Positions 25,748-34,273 are shown, numbered from the stretch's first letter. The stretch is 64,000 nucleotides of DNA from an uncultured Saccharospirillaceae bacterium (GCA_950054195.1 CATLPG010000008.1:1-64000); one strand, 5' to 3'. A program made the numbers and translations. The notes: generated from the sequence alone by a model not told the origin.

Positions 25748-27466
25748 TTAGATGTTCGATAAATAAACACTGAATGTTGCTCCTTTACCTTCTTTAGAAT
25801 CAGCCTCTATGAATCCGTCATGGTTTTCGCAAATCTTATAACATATGGCTAAACCAATACCCGTTCCTGGATATTCTTGTCGTCCATGCAATCGTTGGAA
25901 TACTGAAAATATTTTTTCTGCATAGGTAGGATCAAAGCCTATCCCATTATCCTGAAAAGTGATTTTTAAGTACTTGACATGGTCAATTGTTTCGGTTGTA
26001 TGCTTTATATCAACTTTAGGAGAAACTCCTTCTTTAGAGAATTTTAGTGCATTAGATATTAAGTTTTGAAACAACTGTCTAATTTGGCTTTCTACTACTT
26101 CATATTTTTTATCAAAGGGTTGAATATTAATCTCTGCTTTCTTTTCTTCAATGACTAAAGATAAATCATCTAGAACACCATCAATTATTTCATTAAAATC
26201 TGCTTTTTCATAATCACCAACATTCCTTGATACCCTAGAGAAATTAAGAAGATCTACAATAAGCTGCTGCATCCGTTCAGCTGCTGAATTTATTTTTTTA
26301 ACCAGTAAATTCTCCTCTTTTTGTTCTTCAACCAGCAATTGGCTGAACATTCTAATTTTTCTAAGCGGTTCTTGTAAATCATGGGAAGCAACATATGCAA
26401 ATTGCTCAAGTTCTTGATTTAAATCCTCAAGCTCTTCATTTCTTAATGATAGTTGTTCTTCTTGTATTCTTTGCTTTGTAACATTCCAGTTAGCCCCAAT
26501 ATAATAATCCTCTCCATCTAGGTTGAAGTAATATCCTTGCACGTTAAGTATTCTTCTTTTACCATTCCTTAAAATAATGGGTAAATCAAAGTTTAAGGGA
26601 GATTTGGTTTGTACAGCGTTACTTATTGTTTTTTTTATTTCATCCTTATATTCTGGATCATAATAAGACTCTAAAAGATCAACAGTAATAGTTTCATCAA
26701 AAGCAATCATGTACCTCTTATAAAACCCTTCTGTTGCTTGAATTTCTTGAGTTTGTAAATTCCATAACCAGCTTCCACTTTTTGTAATATCCTCGGCTTT
26801 GTTTAGAAGCTTTTTTTGCATTTTTAAATCTTCTGCTAAAACCTCATTTTCCTTGTTTTTTCTTCTTAAAATGAAAAAAACCATCAATATTATAAAAAAG
26901 CCCACGGTTGTTAATATTACCACAACTAGTATGGTATTATTCTGAAATGCTTTTAGCTTTTTTTCAGCTTTTAACACTTCTTCATCCAAAAAATCTTGCT
27001 CAACATTAATTAGTTTTCTTAAACTATCGAGTATAACATCATTTTGTATAACCTCTTGAAACGTTTCTCGATAATCAAAAGCATCATTTTTTCTTTCAAC
27101 CAACTGTTTATCTAATAATTTGATTCTTAGATTTGCTAAATTCTCAATGCTTTCATTTAGCTTTTGCTCTTTATCAGAGAGATAATCCTTATATTCGATT
27201 AGTCGATGAACCACATTTTTTTTTGTTTCCTCATAACTATCAAGTACTCTGCTCATACCCGTTATACTGTAACCTCTTCCTGCTGCCTCTAGCTCATAAC
27301 AGCCTGATAGTACATAACTAATATTTTTTCGCTGCTGTTTTAGCTCATTTATTTTTTCAAAGGAATTAGCTGTAACGGACGATAGATATAATAAAATCAA
27401 CACTAACGAAGTGAAACACAATGCTAATGTTGAAACAATAACGATATTTAATTTTTTGTAATTCAT
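25748..27466 (-). CDS. Membrane histidine kinase with CHASE3-like sensor and PAS domain
   Basis: A 572-residue kinase. Helix 1 (IVIVSTLALCFTSLVLILLYL) and helix 2 (about residues 178-198, ILVVVILTTVGFFIILMVFFI) enclose a helical periplasmic region with CHASE3 features (SYVLSGCYELEAAGRGYSITGM). A PAS-like domain follows (KSGSWLWNLQTQEI, PIILRNGKRRILNVQGYYF), then HisKA with the phosphoacceptor His in YVASHDLQEPLRKI and a phytochrome-type ATPase end (QNLISNALKFS, FQDNGIGFD, VFQRLHGRQEYPGTGIGLAIC, GKGATFSVYL). The ligand is unknown. The response regulator downstream is its likely partner. Its ATG lies only seven bases from an upstream hairpin terminator. Confidence 0.93.
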   Translation of the reverse strand: MNYKKLNIVIVSTLALCFTSLVLILLYLSSVTANSFEKINELKQQRKNISYVLSGCYELEAAGRGYSITGMSRVLDSYEETKKNVVHRLIEYKDYLSDKEQKLNESIENLANLRIKLLDKQLVERKNDAFDYRETFQEVIQNDVILDSLRKLINVEQDFLDEEVLKAEKKLKAFQNNTILVVVILTTVGFFIILMVFFILRRKNKENEVLAEDLKMQKKLLNKAEDITKSGSWLWNLQTQEIQATEGFYKRYMIAFDETITVDLLESYYDPEYKDEIKKTISNAVQTKSPLNFDLPIILRNGKRRILNVQGYYFNLDGEDYYIGANWNVTKQRIQEEQLSLRNEELEDLNQELEQFAYVASHDLQEPLRKIRMFSQLLVEEQKEENLLVKKINSAAERMQQLIVDLLNFSRVSRNVGDYEKADFNEIIDGVLDDLSLVIEEKKAEINIQPFDKKYEVVESQIRQLFQNLISNALKFSKEGVSPKVDIKHTTETIDHVKYLKITFQDNGIGFDPTYAEKIFSVFQRLHGRQEYPGTGIGLAICYKICENHDGFIEADSKEGKGATFSVYLSNI

Positions 27467-27490
27467 AAAAAAAGCGGTCTTTCGACCGCT
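27467..27490 (-). terminator. Hairpin terminator abutting the kinase start codon
   Basis: On the minus strand AGCGGTC-GAAA-GACCGCT (27490 to 27473) is a perfect 7-base stem with a GNRA loop, followed by a T run that ends directly at the kinase ATG (27466). It ends the csbD-lipoprotein unit, or lets some read-through into the kinase. Confidence 0.88.
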
Positions 27491-27514
27491 AAGTTATTAG
27501 ATATTTTTTATTTA

Positions 27515-27931
27515 TTATCTAGGTACTAATTGAAGCTCTACTTCTTCCCCCTCTTCTCTTAACCACAATTCGTCATTCTTCAACTTTAATATTTGGTAAG
27601 ATTCATCAGCATCATCGTCTTGAAAATCTAGAACAAGTGTTTCTTTACTGTCTTCGAATTTCCATGTTCCTTGTGTTTCAAATTCACCTGTGAAATTTCC
27701 AAAAGAATAGATTGCTACTAACTCTGCATCACCATCTTTAGACATATACAATTCATATTGATCATAAGAATCTGTTACATCCTCTCCATCACTGTAAGCT
27801 TTATCAATTTTCCAAGTATTTGCTACTCGTGATTTTTTAGTCCTCAAACTAAAAGCTGGTCCCTCTTCATATTTTTTACATCCTGTAGTCACACCTAATA
27901 ATAGTGACATTGCAATTGCTAACTTTTTCAT
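27515..27931 (-). CDS. Lipocalin-like small lipoprotein, copy 2
   Basis: A 138-residue lipoprotein: signal MKKLAIAMSLLLGVTTGCKKYEEGP with Cys at residue 18. The mature part is a small beta-rich domain (ANTWKIDKAYSDGEDVTDSY, YELYMSKDGDAELVAIYSF, QGTWKFEDSKETLVLDF, YQILKLKNDELWLRE), the pattern of Bacteroidota lipocalin-like lipoproteins. It is clearly related to the gene just upstream (27962-28390), with the same segments in the same order, so this is a tandem duplication. It is the last gene of the csbD operon before the terminator. Confidence 0.8.
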   Translation of the reverse strand: MKKLAIAMSLLLGVTTGCKKYEEGPAFSLRTKKSRVANTWKIDKAYSDGEDVTDSYDQYELYMSKDGDAELVAIYSFGNFTGEFETQGTWKFEDSKETLVLDFQDDDADESYQILKLKNDELWLREEGEEVELQLVPR

Positions 27932-27961
27932 TTTTCTCTATTTTTTATTGTTTATTACTTA

Positions 27962-28390
27962 TTATTTATTTCTTAAATATATTTCTCTATCTGTATCTAA
28001 ATCCCTGAATCTAAACTCTTTTGTTGTAAGTCTTAAAACATAAACTTCTGCATCTTCAGAATCATCTTCAAAATTTAACTCAACAACTTCATCGTTATCC
28101 TTGAACGTCCAAGTACCATCTGATTGTGTACGCACTACTGTTCCAGGTATCGATTCGTATTCTACATCTATGTAAGCTGTTCCATCTTCTCTTATTGTTA
28201 AATCGAAACGATCATACTCACTACTTACATTTTCTCCATCCTCATAAGCTGCTTGGAACTCCCACGAATTTGTTATTCTTGTTTCTCTTGGGATAAGTGT
28301 TATTGTAGGATCTTCATCATATTTTTTACATTGTGTGAAAGTTAATCCGACTCCCACAGCAATTAACATTACTAACTTTTTCATTTTCAT
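27962..28390 (-). CDS. Lipocalin-like small lipoprotein, copy 1
   Basis: A 142-residue lipoprotein (signal MKKLVMLIAVGVGLTFTQCKKYDEDP; a second ATG two codons in is an equally good start). The mature domain has the same order as its neighbour: TNSWEFQAAYEDGENVSSEY, FDLTIREDGTAYIDVEYES, DGTWTFKDNDEVVELNFED, and VLRLTTKEFRFRDLD. Both are strongly acidic. The function is not known; lipocalin-like domains bind small hydrophobic ligands in other proteins. The gap to csbD upstream is only six bases. Confidence 0.8.
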   Translation of the reverse strand: MKMKKLVMLIAVGVGLTFTQCKKYDEDPTITLIPRETRITNSWEFQAAYEDGENVSSEYDRFDLTIREDGTAYIDVEYESIPGTVVRTQSDGTWTFKDNDEVVELNFEDDSEDAEVYVLRLTTKEFRFRDLDTDREIYLRNK

Positions 28391-28396
28391 TATTTT

Positions 28397-28588
28397 TTAT
28401 AGGTTATCAATAAATTCTTTTACTTCGCTTTTGGCTTTTCCAGTTTTCTGCTGGATGATACCTACTAGCTCGTCTTTTTTTCCTTTGGCTTTGAGTAAAT
28501 CATCATCTGTAATATCAGCGTATTTCTGCTTTACTTTGCCTTTAATTTCATTCCAGTTTCCTTTAATTTCGTCTGTTAATTCGCTCAT
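28397..28588 (-). CDS. CsbD family stress protein
   Basis: A 63-residue protein (MSELTDEIKGNWNEIKGKVK, then QKYADITDDDLLKAKGKKDE and a Lys/Glu-rich tail with TGKAKSEVKEFI). This is the CsbD/YjbJ pattern, small hydrophilic helical proteins that are strongly induced by general or osmotic stress in other bacteria; their action is not known. The frame is open to 28624, but ATG 28588 matches the family start. It is the first gene of an operon with the two lipocalin-like lipoproteins. Confidence 0.93.
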   Translation of the reverse strand: MSELTDEIKGNWNEIKGKVKQKYADITDDDLLKAKGKKDELVGIIQQKTGKAKSEVKEFIDNL

Positions 28589-28780
28589 TTTGTTAATTTT
28601 TACTCTAGCTATTTCCAAAAACAAGCCAACAATACAAGCAATTGATTTACAAATGAATAAGTTAAATTAAAAACAAAGAAACGTGACATTTTTCCTCACT
28701 CTTGTGTATTCGATCACATACTTTTGAGTAATTGGAAAAAGAAAAATAAAACGAGGACAATTTATTTAACTGCAGGAATC

Positions 28781-28829
28781 AAAAAAGCTCACAACTTGCT
28801 ATCGTAAAAAAACAGCAAATTGTGAGCTT
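28781..28829 (-). terminator. Terminator after the aldehyde dehydrogenase gene (minus strand)
   Basis: Arms 28785-28800 (AAGCTCACAACTTGCT) and 28814-28829 (AGCAAATTGTGAGCTT) pair with one mismatch around a 13-base loop; on the minus strand the hairpin is followed by six T. Confidence 0.88.
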
Positions 28830-28858
28830 AAATTAATTAAGTACTATGTAAAAAAACT

Positions 28859-30400
28859 TTATATATCGAATTTGATACCTTGAGCTAAAGGTAATTTAGT
28901 AGAGTAATTAATGGTATTTGTTTGACGTCTCATGTATATTTTCCAAGCATCAGAACCTGATTCTCGACCTCCTCCAGTTTCCTTTTCACCTCCAAATGCT
29001 CCTCCTATTTCTGCTCCAGAAGTACCGATATTAACGTTTGCTATACCGCAATCTGAGCCTGCATGAGATAAAAACAATTCAGTTTCTCGGAGATTCGTAC
29101 TCATAATCGCTGAAGACAATCCTTGTTTTACATTGTTTTGAATAGCTATTGCTTCTTCTACATCTCCTGAGTACTTTAACAAGAAGAGTATAGGTGCAAA
29201 AGTTTCCTCCTGTACAATTTGATATTCATTTTTAGCCTCAATAACTGCAGGTTTCACATAACATCCACTTTCATATCCCTCTCCTGAGAGCACTCCTCCA
29301 TCAACTAACACACTTCCTCCTTCTTGTTTAGCTTTTTCGATAGCATTTAGGTAAGTGTTTACTGCATCTTTATCAATTAAAGGTCCAACATGATTTGATT
29401 CATCGAGTGGATTTCCAATTTTTAGCTGATTATAAGCCGAAACCAATCTATCCTTAACTTTATCGTATATAGATTCATGAATTATCAATCTTCTAGTTGA
29501 TGTGCATCTTTGTCCACATGTCCCAACAGCTCCAAACACAGCTCCGATAATAGTCACATCAATATCTGCATGAGGAGTAATAATAATAGCATTGTTTCCT
29601 CCAAGTTCTAATAGAGATTTACCAAAACGTTCGGCTACAGTAGCACCTACAATTCTTCCCATTCGAGTAGAACCTGTGGCAGAAATTAGTGGAACTCTTT
29701 CATCTTGAGTCATAAATTCTCCTACTTTATAGTCTCCGTTAATTAAACAACTTATTCCCTCGGGTAAGTTATTATCTTTTAAGACCTCTGCCATGATATT
29801 TTGACATGCAACTCCACAAAGCGGTGCTTTTTCTGATGGTTTCCAAATGCAAACGTCTCCACACACCCAAGCTAGTGCTGTATTCCAAGACCATACTGCA
29901 ACAGGAAAATTAAAAGCTGAAATAATACCTACTACCCCTAGTGGGTGGTATTGCTCATACATTCGGTGAGCAGGACGCTCAGAATGCATGGTGTAACCAT
30001 GAAGTTGACGAGATAAACCTATAGCAAAATCACAGATATCAATCATTTCTTGAACTTCTCCATATCCTTCTTGTAAAGATTTACCCATCTCCACCGAAAC
30101 TAATTGACCAAGTGGCTCTTTGTATTTTCGCAATTTATCTCCAAACTGACGAACAATTTCTCCTCTTTTTGGAGCTGGCATTAGTCTCCACGACTTAAAC
30201 GCTTCATTCGCTGCCAACACCACTTTTTCGTAATCTTGTTTGGTAGTAGTTTTAACTTTTCCTAGCAACTCTCCATCTACAGGTGAATAGGATTCTATAT
30301 AATCTCCTGAGGAAAAATTATTTTGACCTGTTGAAGTTCCATTGTTTAATTCTGATAATTTTAGTGTTGAAAAAATATTAGTGATTTGCATAAAGTACAT
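28859..30400 (-). CDS. Aldehyde dehydrogenase, ALDH7/aminoadipate-semialdehyde type
   Basis: A 513-residue NAD-dependent dehydrogenase with all catalytic parts: Asn in GIISAFNFPVAVWSWN, KPSEKAP cofactor site, ATGSTRMG, the general base Glu in LLELGGNNAI, the nucleophilic Cys in GTCGQRCTSTRR, and EETFAPILFL. GQRCTSTRR and FNFPVAVW are typical of ALDH7 (antiquitin, AmaB, piperideine-6-carboxylate dehydrogenase), which oxidises 2-aminoadipate semialdehyde in lysine breakdown. The substrate is inferred from this similarity. A second ATG at 30391 is equally possible as start. It appears to be monocistronic with its own terminator. Confidence 0.9.
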   Translation of the reverse strand: MYFMQITNIFSTLKLSELNNGTSTGQNNFSSGDYIESYSPVDGELLGKVKTTTKQDYEKVVLAANEAFKSWRLMPAPKRGEIVRQFGDKLRKYKEPLGQLVSVEMGKSLQEGYGEVQEMIDICDFAIGLSRQLHGYTMHSERPAHRMYEQYHPLGVVGIISAFNFPVAVWSWNTALAWVCGDVCIWKPSEKAPLCGVACQNIMAEVLKDNNLPEGISCLINGDYKVGEFMTQDERVPLISATGSTRMGRIVGATVAERFGKSLLELGGNNAIIITPHADIDVTIIGAVFGAVGTCGQRCTSTRRLIIHESIYDKVKDRLVSAYNQLKIGNPLDESNHVGPLIDKDAVNTYLNAIEKAKQEGGSVLVDGGVLSGEGYESGCYVKPAVIEAKNEYQIVQEETFAPILFLLKYSGDVEEAIAIQNNVKQGLSSAIMSTNLRETELFLSHAGSDCGIANVNIGTSGAEIGGAFGGEKETGGGRESGSDAWKIYMRRQTNTINYSTKLPLAQGIKFDI

Positions 30401-30454
30401 TTAATTCTGTTTCTATTAAATATACACAAACTAACACGAACCTCAAAAGGTCAT

Positions 30455-31096
30455 TTAATCTGGATACGCAAAGGCAAATGCCCCTTGTAATGATACGGTA
30501 TCTGTCATTTGCTGACTAGAATCTTGAACAGCACAACTAAGCGAAAACATAACACGCTTTACTTTTTGTCCTAACTCATTATTTTCGTAATCTTCAACTC
30601 CAGTTACTTCAAAAAATGTGTTTCCAAAGCCAGAAGGAATAAATTTACTTGAATATTTTGTTCCAAGTGGATCATAAAAGCGAACGATTACTTCATTGGT
30701 ATCTCCAGTAAATTCATCAACCAAAGTAGAATCATATATAAAATCAAATGATTTTCCGTTGTAAAACATAACGTTTGGATCAAAGTTTACAGTATCAAAG
30801 GTGTATGAAGAAAGCTCAATTTGGACACTATTTGGGCTTACCTCATCAGTTCCAGATTTCCTTAACTGACTAGAACAAAAGACTATACTATTGACTGCTA
30901 TTTTTCCATAATCACTGTACATGTAATAATCGTTTACACCTGCTCTTAAGTTATTAAGTATTGCAATATTTGAGTTGCCTTGGACATAAAACACAGGCTC
31001 TGGATTACCTTTTGTAGTTTGATCTAATTTAAGATCTGGTTCTCTTTTACATGCAAAAAAGAGTAAAAAGGGCAATATGCAGGCTAACCTAATCAT
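30455..31096 (-). CDS. Predicted lipoprotein in an ECF sigma factor operon
   Basis: A 213-residue lipoprotein (signal MIRLACILPFLLFFACKREPD, lipidated Cys near residue 16). The mature part is beta-rich (PEPVFYVQGNSNIAILNNLRA, GKIAVNSIVFCSSQLRKS, FEVTGVEDYENNELGQKVKRVMFSLSC) and contains two Cys that could pair. I know of no family. Its ATG overlaps the stop of the two-membrane protein by four bases, so it is translated from the same transcript as that protein and the sigma factor. Confidence 0.72.
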   Translation of the reverse strand: MIRLACILPFLLFFACKREPDLKLDQTTKGNPEPVFYVQGNSNIAILNNLRAGVNDYYMYSDYGKIAVNSIVFCSSQLRKSGTDEVSPNSVQIELSSYTFDTVNFDPNVMFYNGKSFDFIYDSTLVDEFTGDTNEVIVRFYDPLGTKYSSKFIPSGFGNTFFEVTGVEDYENNELGQKVKRVMFSLSCAVQDSSQQMTDTVSLQGAFAFAYPD

Positions 31097-32463
31097 TTTA
31101 TTATAAGATATTTTAAGTAAAAGACGAATCGAGAATTTCTATGATTATCTGTTAAATACTCTGCTTCTTGATGCGTAAATGTTTTTGTAAAATCATTTAT
31201 CCCTTGATAATATCTTCCCTCTAATCCAAAACGACCAAAGCGCCATTCATAACCAACAAACAAATCAAACGTCCCTTTTGTAAAAAGATTAGGGTAATAT
31301 CCTAATTCTTCTGATTTGGTTTCTGAAGACTCTATAACACCATTAGCATCGTTTCCTGAAGCAACAAATGAGCGTGTACTCTTTCCACCCAAAATGTATG
31401 AATAACTAAAGCCTGTAGAAATGAGATGATTTCTTCTCCATTGGAAAGATAACTTCAGTGGTATTTCAACAAATGAAAGCTCTTTTAATTGGATAATTTC
31501 ACTACTAGACTTACTCCCAAAGCTATAAGAAAGTGTATTTGTATTAGGAATAACTAAATCAAGATTCGATTTTTTATACCAAGTACCACCAAGAGATAGG
31601 TTTAGTTTATTATTGAATTGATAATACACCTCCAAACCAGCGTTAGGAACATCAAAAGCAGACTCTCCTTCACCCAAAGATTGAGAGAAATTAGTTCCAA
31701 CATTAGCAACAAGCATCCATTTATTTTCTAAGCTTATTACAGGTATGGTTTCGTTTGGCAACTTATTTGAAATAATTTGATCTTTTGTAGGATCTATTAA
31801 AATAGAATTTAGCTTTTCAAGATCGTTTACTTTTACTGTCTCTTGATTTTTTTGATCTATAACGTTTTTATTTGAACTATTATCCTCAGCTACAAAAACT
31901 AAATCCCCTTTACTATTATTAGCGTTTACTGTTTTTAGTTTACTAGGATTGGAATTATCTTTTAATTGTCCAACATCACTAAGATTGAAGCTTTTGTTTG
32001 TTGTTAGTTTTAGATCGTTTGCGTCCTTTCCTTCGTTATTACTGCTCTTTAACTGATCAACATTACCATTACTAAGCGTATTTTCTTGAGGATCATTTTG
32101 ATTATCAATTAATTCTAAATCATCATCTTTTACATCATGAGCTTGATTATTGGAAGTGTTAATGCTTGTCTCATTACCTTTGTTTTGAGAATTTACAATC
32201 GTATTGGTTGAATTATTTTTAGCACTACTTAAGGCATCGGTACTTTTTGAATTATCATTAAACAAATAGAAAGCTGTACCAGAAATTAAAGCTAGCCCCC
32301 CTAGCAAGTACAGCAAGAAAATAAAAAATCGTTTCTTTCTCGCATCCTTTTCAGCTTGTTTTAGCACAATAAGAGCATCCTCCCAGTATTGATCTTTAAA
32401 CTCAAAAACGGGTTCGTTTGCTCCTTGCTTTAGTTTGTTCTCTATGTCATTTATATCGTCCAC
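31093..32463 (-). CDS. Anti-sigma-like, predicted two-membrane-spanning beta-barrel protein
   Basis: A 456-residue protein with three parts. Residues 1-42 are cytoplasmic, acidic and Lys-rich (NDIENKLKQGANEPVFEFKDQYWEDALIVLK). One membrane helix follows (about 45-66, FFIFLLYLLGGLALISGTAFYLF). Residues 68-240 form a low-complexity Asn/Ser/Asp/Lys linker, and the remaining 210 form an outer-membrane-barrel-like domain (VANVGTNFSQSLGEG, LEVYYQFNNKLNLSLGGTWYKK, FRLEGRYYQGINDF-like strands, ending FVFYLKYLIIK). It overlaps the ECF sigma factor by 13 bases and the next lipoprotein by four. The arrangement suggests an anti-sigma factor with its sensor in the outer membrane; that role is inferred. 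Confidence 0.75.
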   Translation of the reverse strand: MDDINDIENKLKQGANEPVFEFKDQYWEDALIVLKQAEKDARKKRFFIFLLYLLGGLALISGTAFYLFNDNSKSTDALSSAKNNSTNTIVNSQNKGNETSINTSNNQAHDVKDDDLELIDNQNDPQENTLSNGNVDQLKSSNNEGKDANDLKLTTNKSFNLSDVGQLKDNSNPSKLKTVNANNSKGDLVFVAEDNSSNKNVIDQKNQETVKVNDLEKLNSILIDPTKDQIISNKLPNETIPVISLENKWMLVANVGTNFSQSLGEGESAFDVPNAGLEVYYQFNNKLNLSLGGTWYKKSNLDLVIPNTNTLSYSFGSKSSSEIIQLKELSFVEIPLKLSFQWRRNHLISTGFSYSYILGGKSTRSFVASGNDANGVIESSETKSEELGYYPNLFTKGTFDLFVGYEWRFGRFGLEGRYYQGINDFTKTFTHQEAEYLTDNHRNSRFVFYLKYLIIK

Positions 32464-33038
32464 AGCATTACCAATAAGCCAAAAGATATGTGTCTATGGC
32501 TTTTTAAAATCTCTTTCATTTTAGTTCGTGCATTATTAAGGTGCCATTTAGAATTCCCTTCACTAAAATTCATCATTTCAGCTATTTCTTTATGACTATA
32601 CCCTTCAATAACGTATAATTTAAAAACTTTTTTACTTTGAAATGGAAGTTTCTCTAAAAGAGTTAAGAGTTCTTTATAACCAATATCTTCTTCCGTTTCA
32701 TTTTTATGTTCTAATTTATTTTCTACAACTACATCATCAATATCATCATTATACAAATGTTTTTTATTTTTTCGGTAATTATCGATAACTGAATTAATGG
32801 TGATTCGTTTTGCCCAAGCATCAAAGTTTATTTTTGGATCATACTTTTTTAAACCAAAAATAATTTTCACATAGGCTTGATTTAACTCTTCTCTTGCCAT
32901 TTCTTCATGCTTTGTGTATCTAAAGCATACTGGCATTAATAAATTAAAACAATACTTAAAAAGGGTGTATTGAGCCTTTCTATCACCATCTCTTGCTTCG
33001 TGCAATAATTCAATAGTTATTTCTTGGCGATTACTCAT
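32451..33038 (-). CDS. ECF-type RNA polymerase sigma factor
   Basis: A 195-residue sigma-70 family protein. Region 2 holds FKYCFNLLMPVCFRYTKHEEMAREELNQAYVKIIFGLKKYD and FDAWAKRITINSVIDNYRKNKKHL. Region 4 is LEKLPFQSKKVFKLYVIEGYSHKEIAEMMNFSEGNSKWHLNNARTKMKEIL, a normal -35 recognition helix-turn-helix. It lacks regions 1 and 3, as expected. The hydrophobic C-terminal tail after region 4 (FGLLVMLWTI) is short and unusual. The overlapping downstream gene is the probable anti-sigma factor. Confidence 0.93.
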   Translation of the reverse strand: MSNRQEITIELLHEARDGDRKAQYTLFKYCFNLLMPVCFRYTKHEEMAREELNQAYVKIIFGLKKYDPKINFDAWAKRITINSVIDNYRKNKKHLYNDDIDDVVVENKLEHKNETEEDIGYKELLTLLEKLPFQSKKVFKLYVIEGYSHKEIAEMMNFSEGNSKWHLNNARTKMKEILKSHRHISFGLLVMLWTI

Positions 33039-33052
33039 TTTACTTAATTAAA

Positions 33053-33077
33053 CCCAGCAACACAATGTGTTGCTGGG
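33053..33077 (-). terminator. Long perfect hairpin upstream of the sigma factor
   Basis: CCCAGCAACACA-A-TGTGTTGCTGGG: a 12-base perfect inverted repeat (arms 33053-33064 and 33066-33077) between the sigma factor start and the 33089 stop. It lies downstream of the sigma factor start only in coordinates; on the minus strand it falls before the sigma factor gene, behind no gene end except that of none, so it may be a leader hairpin. Because the minus strand enters it from the T9SS gene end it is a poor terminator (weak T tail). Confidence 0.5.
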
Positions 33078-33088
33078 CGAATTTAAGG

Positions 33089-34273
33089 TTATTTTTTTAT
33101 TAATCGCTGAGTTTTAATTATCTGGTTTGTTTGATTGTCTTTCAAAACGAGCACATACATACCAGGTTGTAGCTGTTGTGTATTGATTTGTTTACTCTGT
33201 AAGTCAAATGAATTTAACTCTTCTGCATATACAATTTGCCCCACACTATTTACTAAATTTAAATCAATCATTACTTCATTCTCTACACTTATATCAATGG
33301 TAAATTGATCTGTAAATGGATTTGGGTAAGTATTAAATGATAGATTTTCATAATTATTATCAATACTGGATGTTTGAGTTGATAAAGTTATTGTATCTAC
33401 ACAATAAATTTGAGAATTACTATCATAATAAGATACCACCCATTGTATGTCATATTCTACAGGACCATTGAATTCTATTTCTATTTCATCATCTGTAAGT
33501 GATCCAGAAACTAGAGTACCAGTTGTTGAATTAATTATCCAGTAACCATCTGCTTGATTTGGTTTTTGACCTTCTAATATTAATGTTGTATTACCAAATA
33601 ACATTTGAAAAACGCCTGTATAGCCTGAGTTTATGCTATCACAAACAGATAAAGAATCTCCAACAGTTATCGTTTGATAAATGGTATCAGCACAATATGT
33701 ATTGCTATCCCAATAACTAACTGTCCAGCTTATTGAGTATGTCCCTGGATTATCATAAATAAATGTTGCATTAGCTGTATTAAAATTTCCAGATGAAAAA
33801 TATCCTGCTCCTCCCATATCATAATAAGTTGAAGCTTGACTTGAAGTGACTCCAGTTAAAGTCACTTGATTTCCATTTGTAGACTTATAAAAATAACTAT
33901 TAACAATGCTATCACATGGACTAGATTGATTACCACCTCCGATAATAACATTTTGACCGATTGTATCATAACATGCCCAATCATTTACAGTATCATAAAC
34001 ATATTCAAGCTGAAAATAAATCCTGTATGTACCAGGAGAAGGAAAAGTAAATGACGTATCCTCAGCATTAACATCCCATATTATGCTATTATTTGAATCA
34101 TATATCACCCAACTAGAGGTATCATATGGCCCCGATGGCATTCCATCCAGCTGTACCGTTAAGCCACTAACCGTATAATTAAAATTTGCCGAAGTACTAT
34201 CACATGGTGAAGTTGAAAATCCTTTTACTCCCAAAAGAATGATCAGTAAGATTAAATTAAAATTTGCTTTCAT
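33089..34273 (-). CDS. T9SS type A cargo protein with repeated Cys-Asp-Ser segments
   Basis: A 394-residue secreted protein: signal MKANFNLILLIILLGVKGFS, then three repeats that each open with CDS (CDSTSANFNYTVSGL, CDSIVNSYFYKSTNG, CDSINSGYTGVFQML) and end in a PKD-like strand such as YRIYFQLEYVYD, YSISWTVSYWDSN and YDIQWVVSYYDSN. The last 75 residues are a type A sorting tail (NTYPNPFTDQFTIDIS, VNSVGQIVYAEELN, PGMYVLVLKDN, IIKTQRLIKK). It would be exported by T9SS and anchored to or released from the cell surface. Start 34273 fits the signal peptide better than 34303. Confidence 0.85.
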   Translation of the reverse strand: MKANFNLILLIILLGVKGFSTSPCDSTSANFNYTVSGLTVQLDGMPSGPYDTSSWVIYDSNNSIIWDVNAEDTSFTFPSPGTYRIYFQLEYVYDTVNDWACYDTIGQNVIIGGGNQSSPCDSIVNSYFYKSTNGNQVTLTGVTSSQASTYYDMGGAGYFSSGNFNTANATFIYDNPGTYSISWTVSYWDSNTYCADTIYQTITVGDSLSVCDSINSGYTGVFQMLFGNTTLILEGQKPNQADGYWIINSTTGTLVSGSLTDDEIEIEFNGPVEYDIQWVVSYYDSNSQIYCVDTITLSTQTSSIDNNYENLSFNTYPNPFTDQFTIDISVENEVMIDLNLVNSVGQIVYAEELNSFDLQSKQINTQQLQPGMYVLVLKDNQTNQIIKTQRLIKK

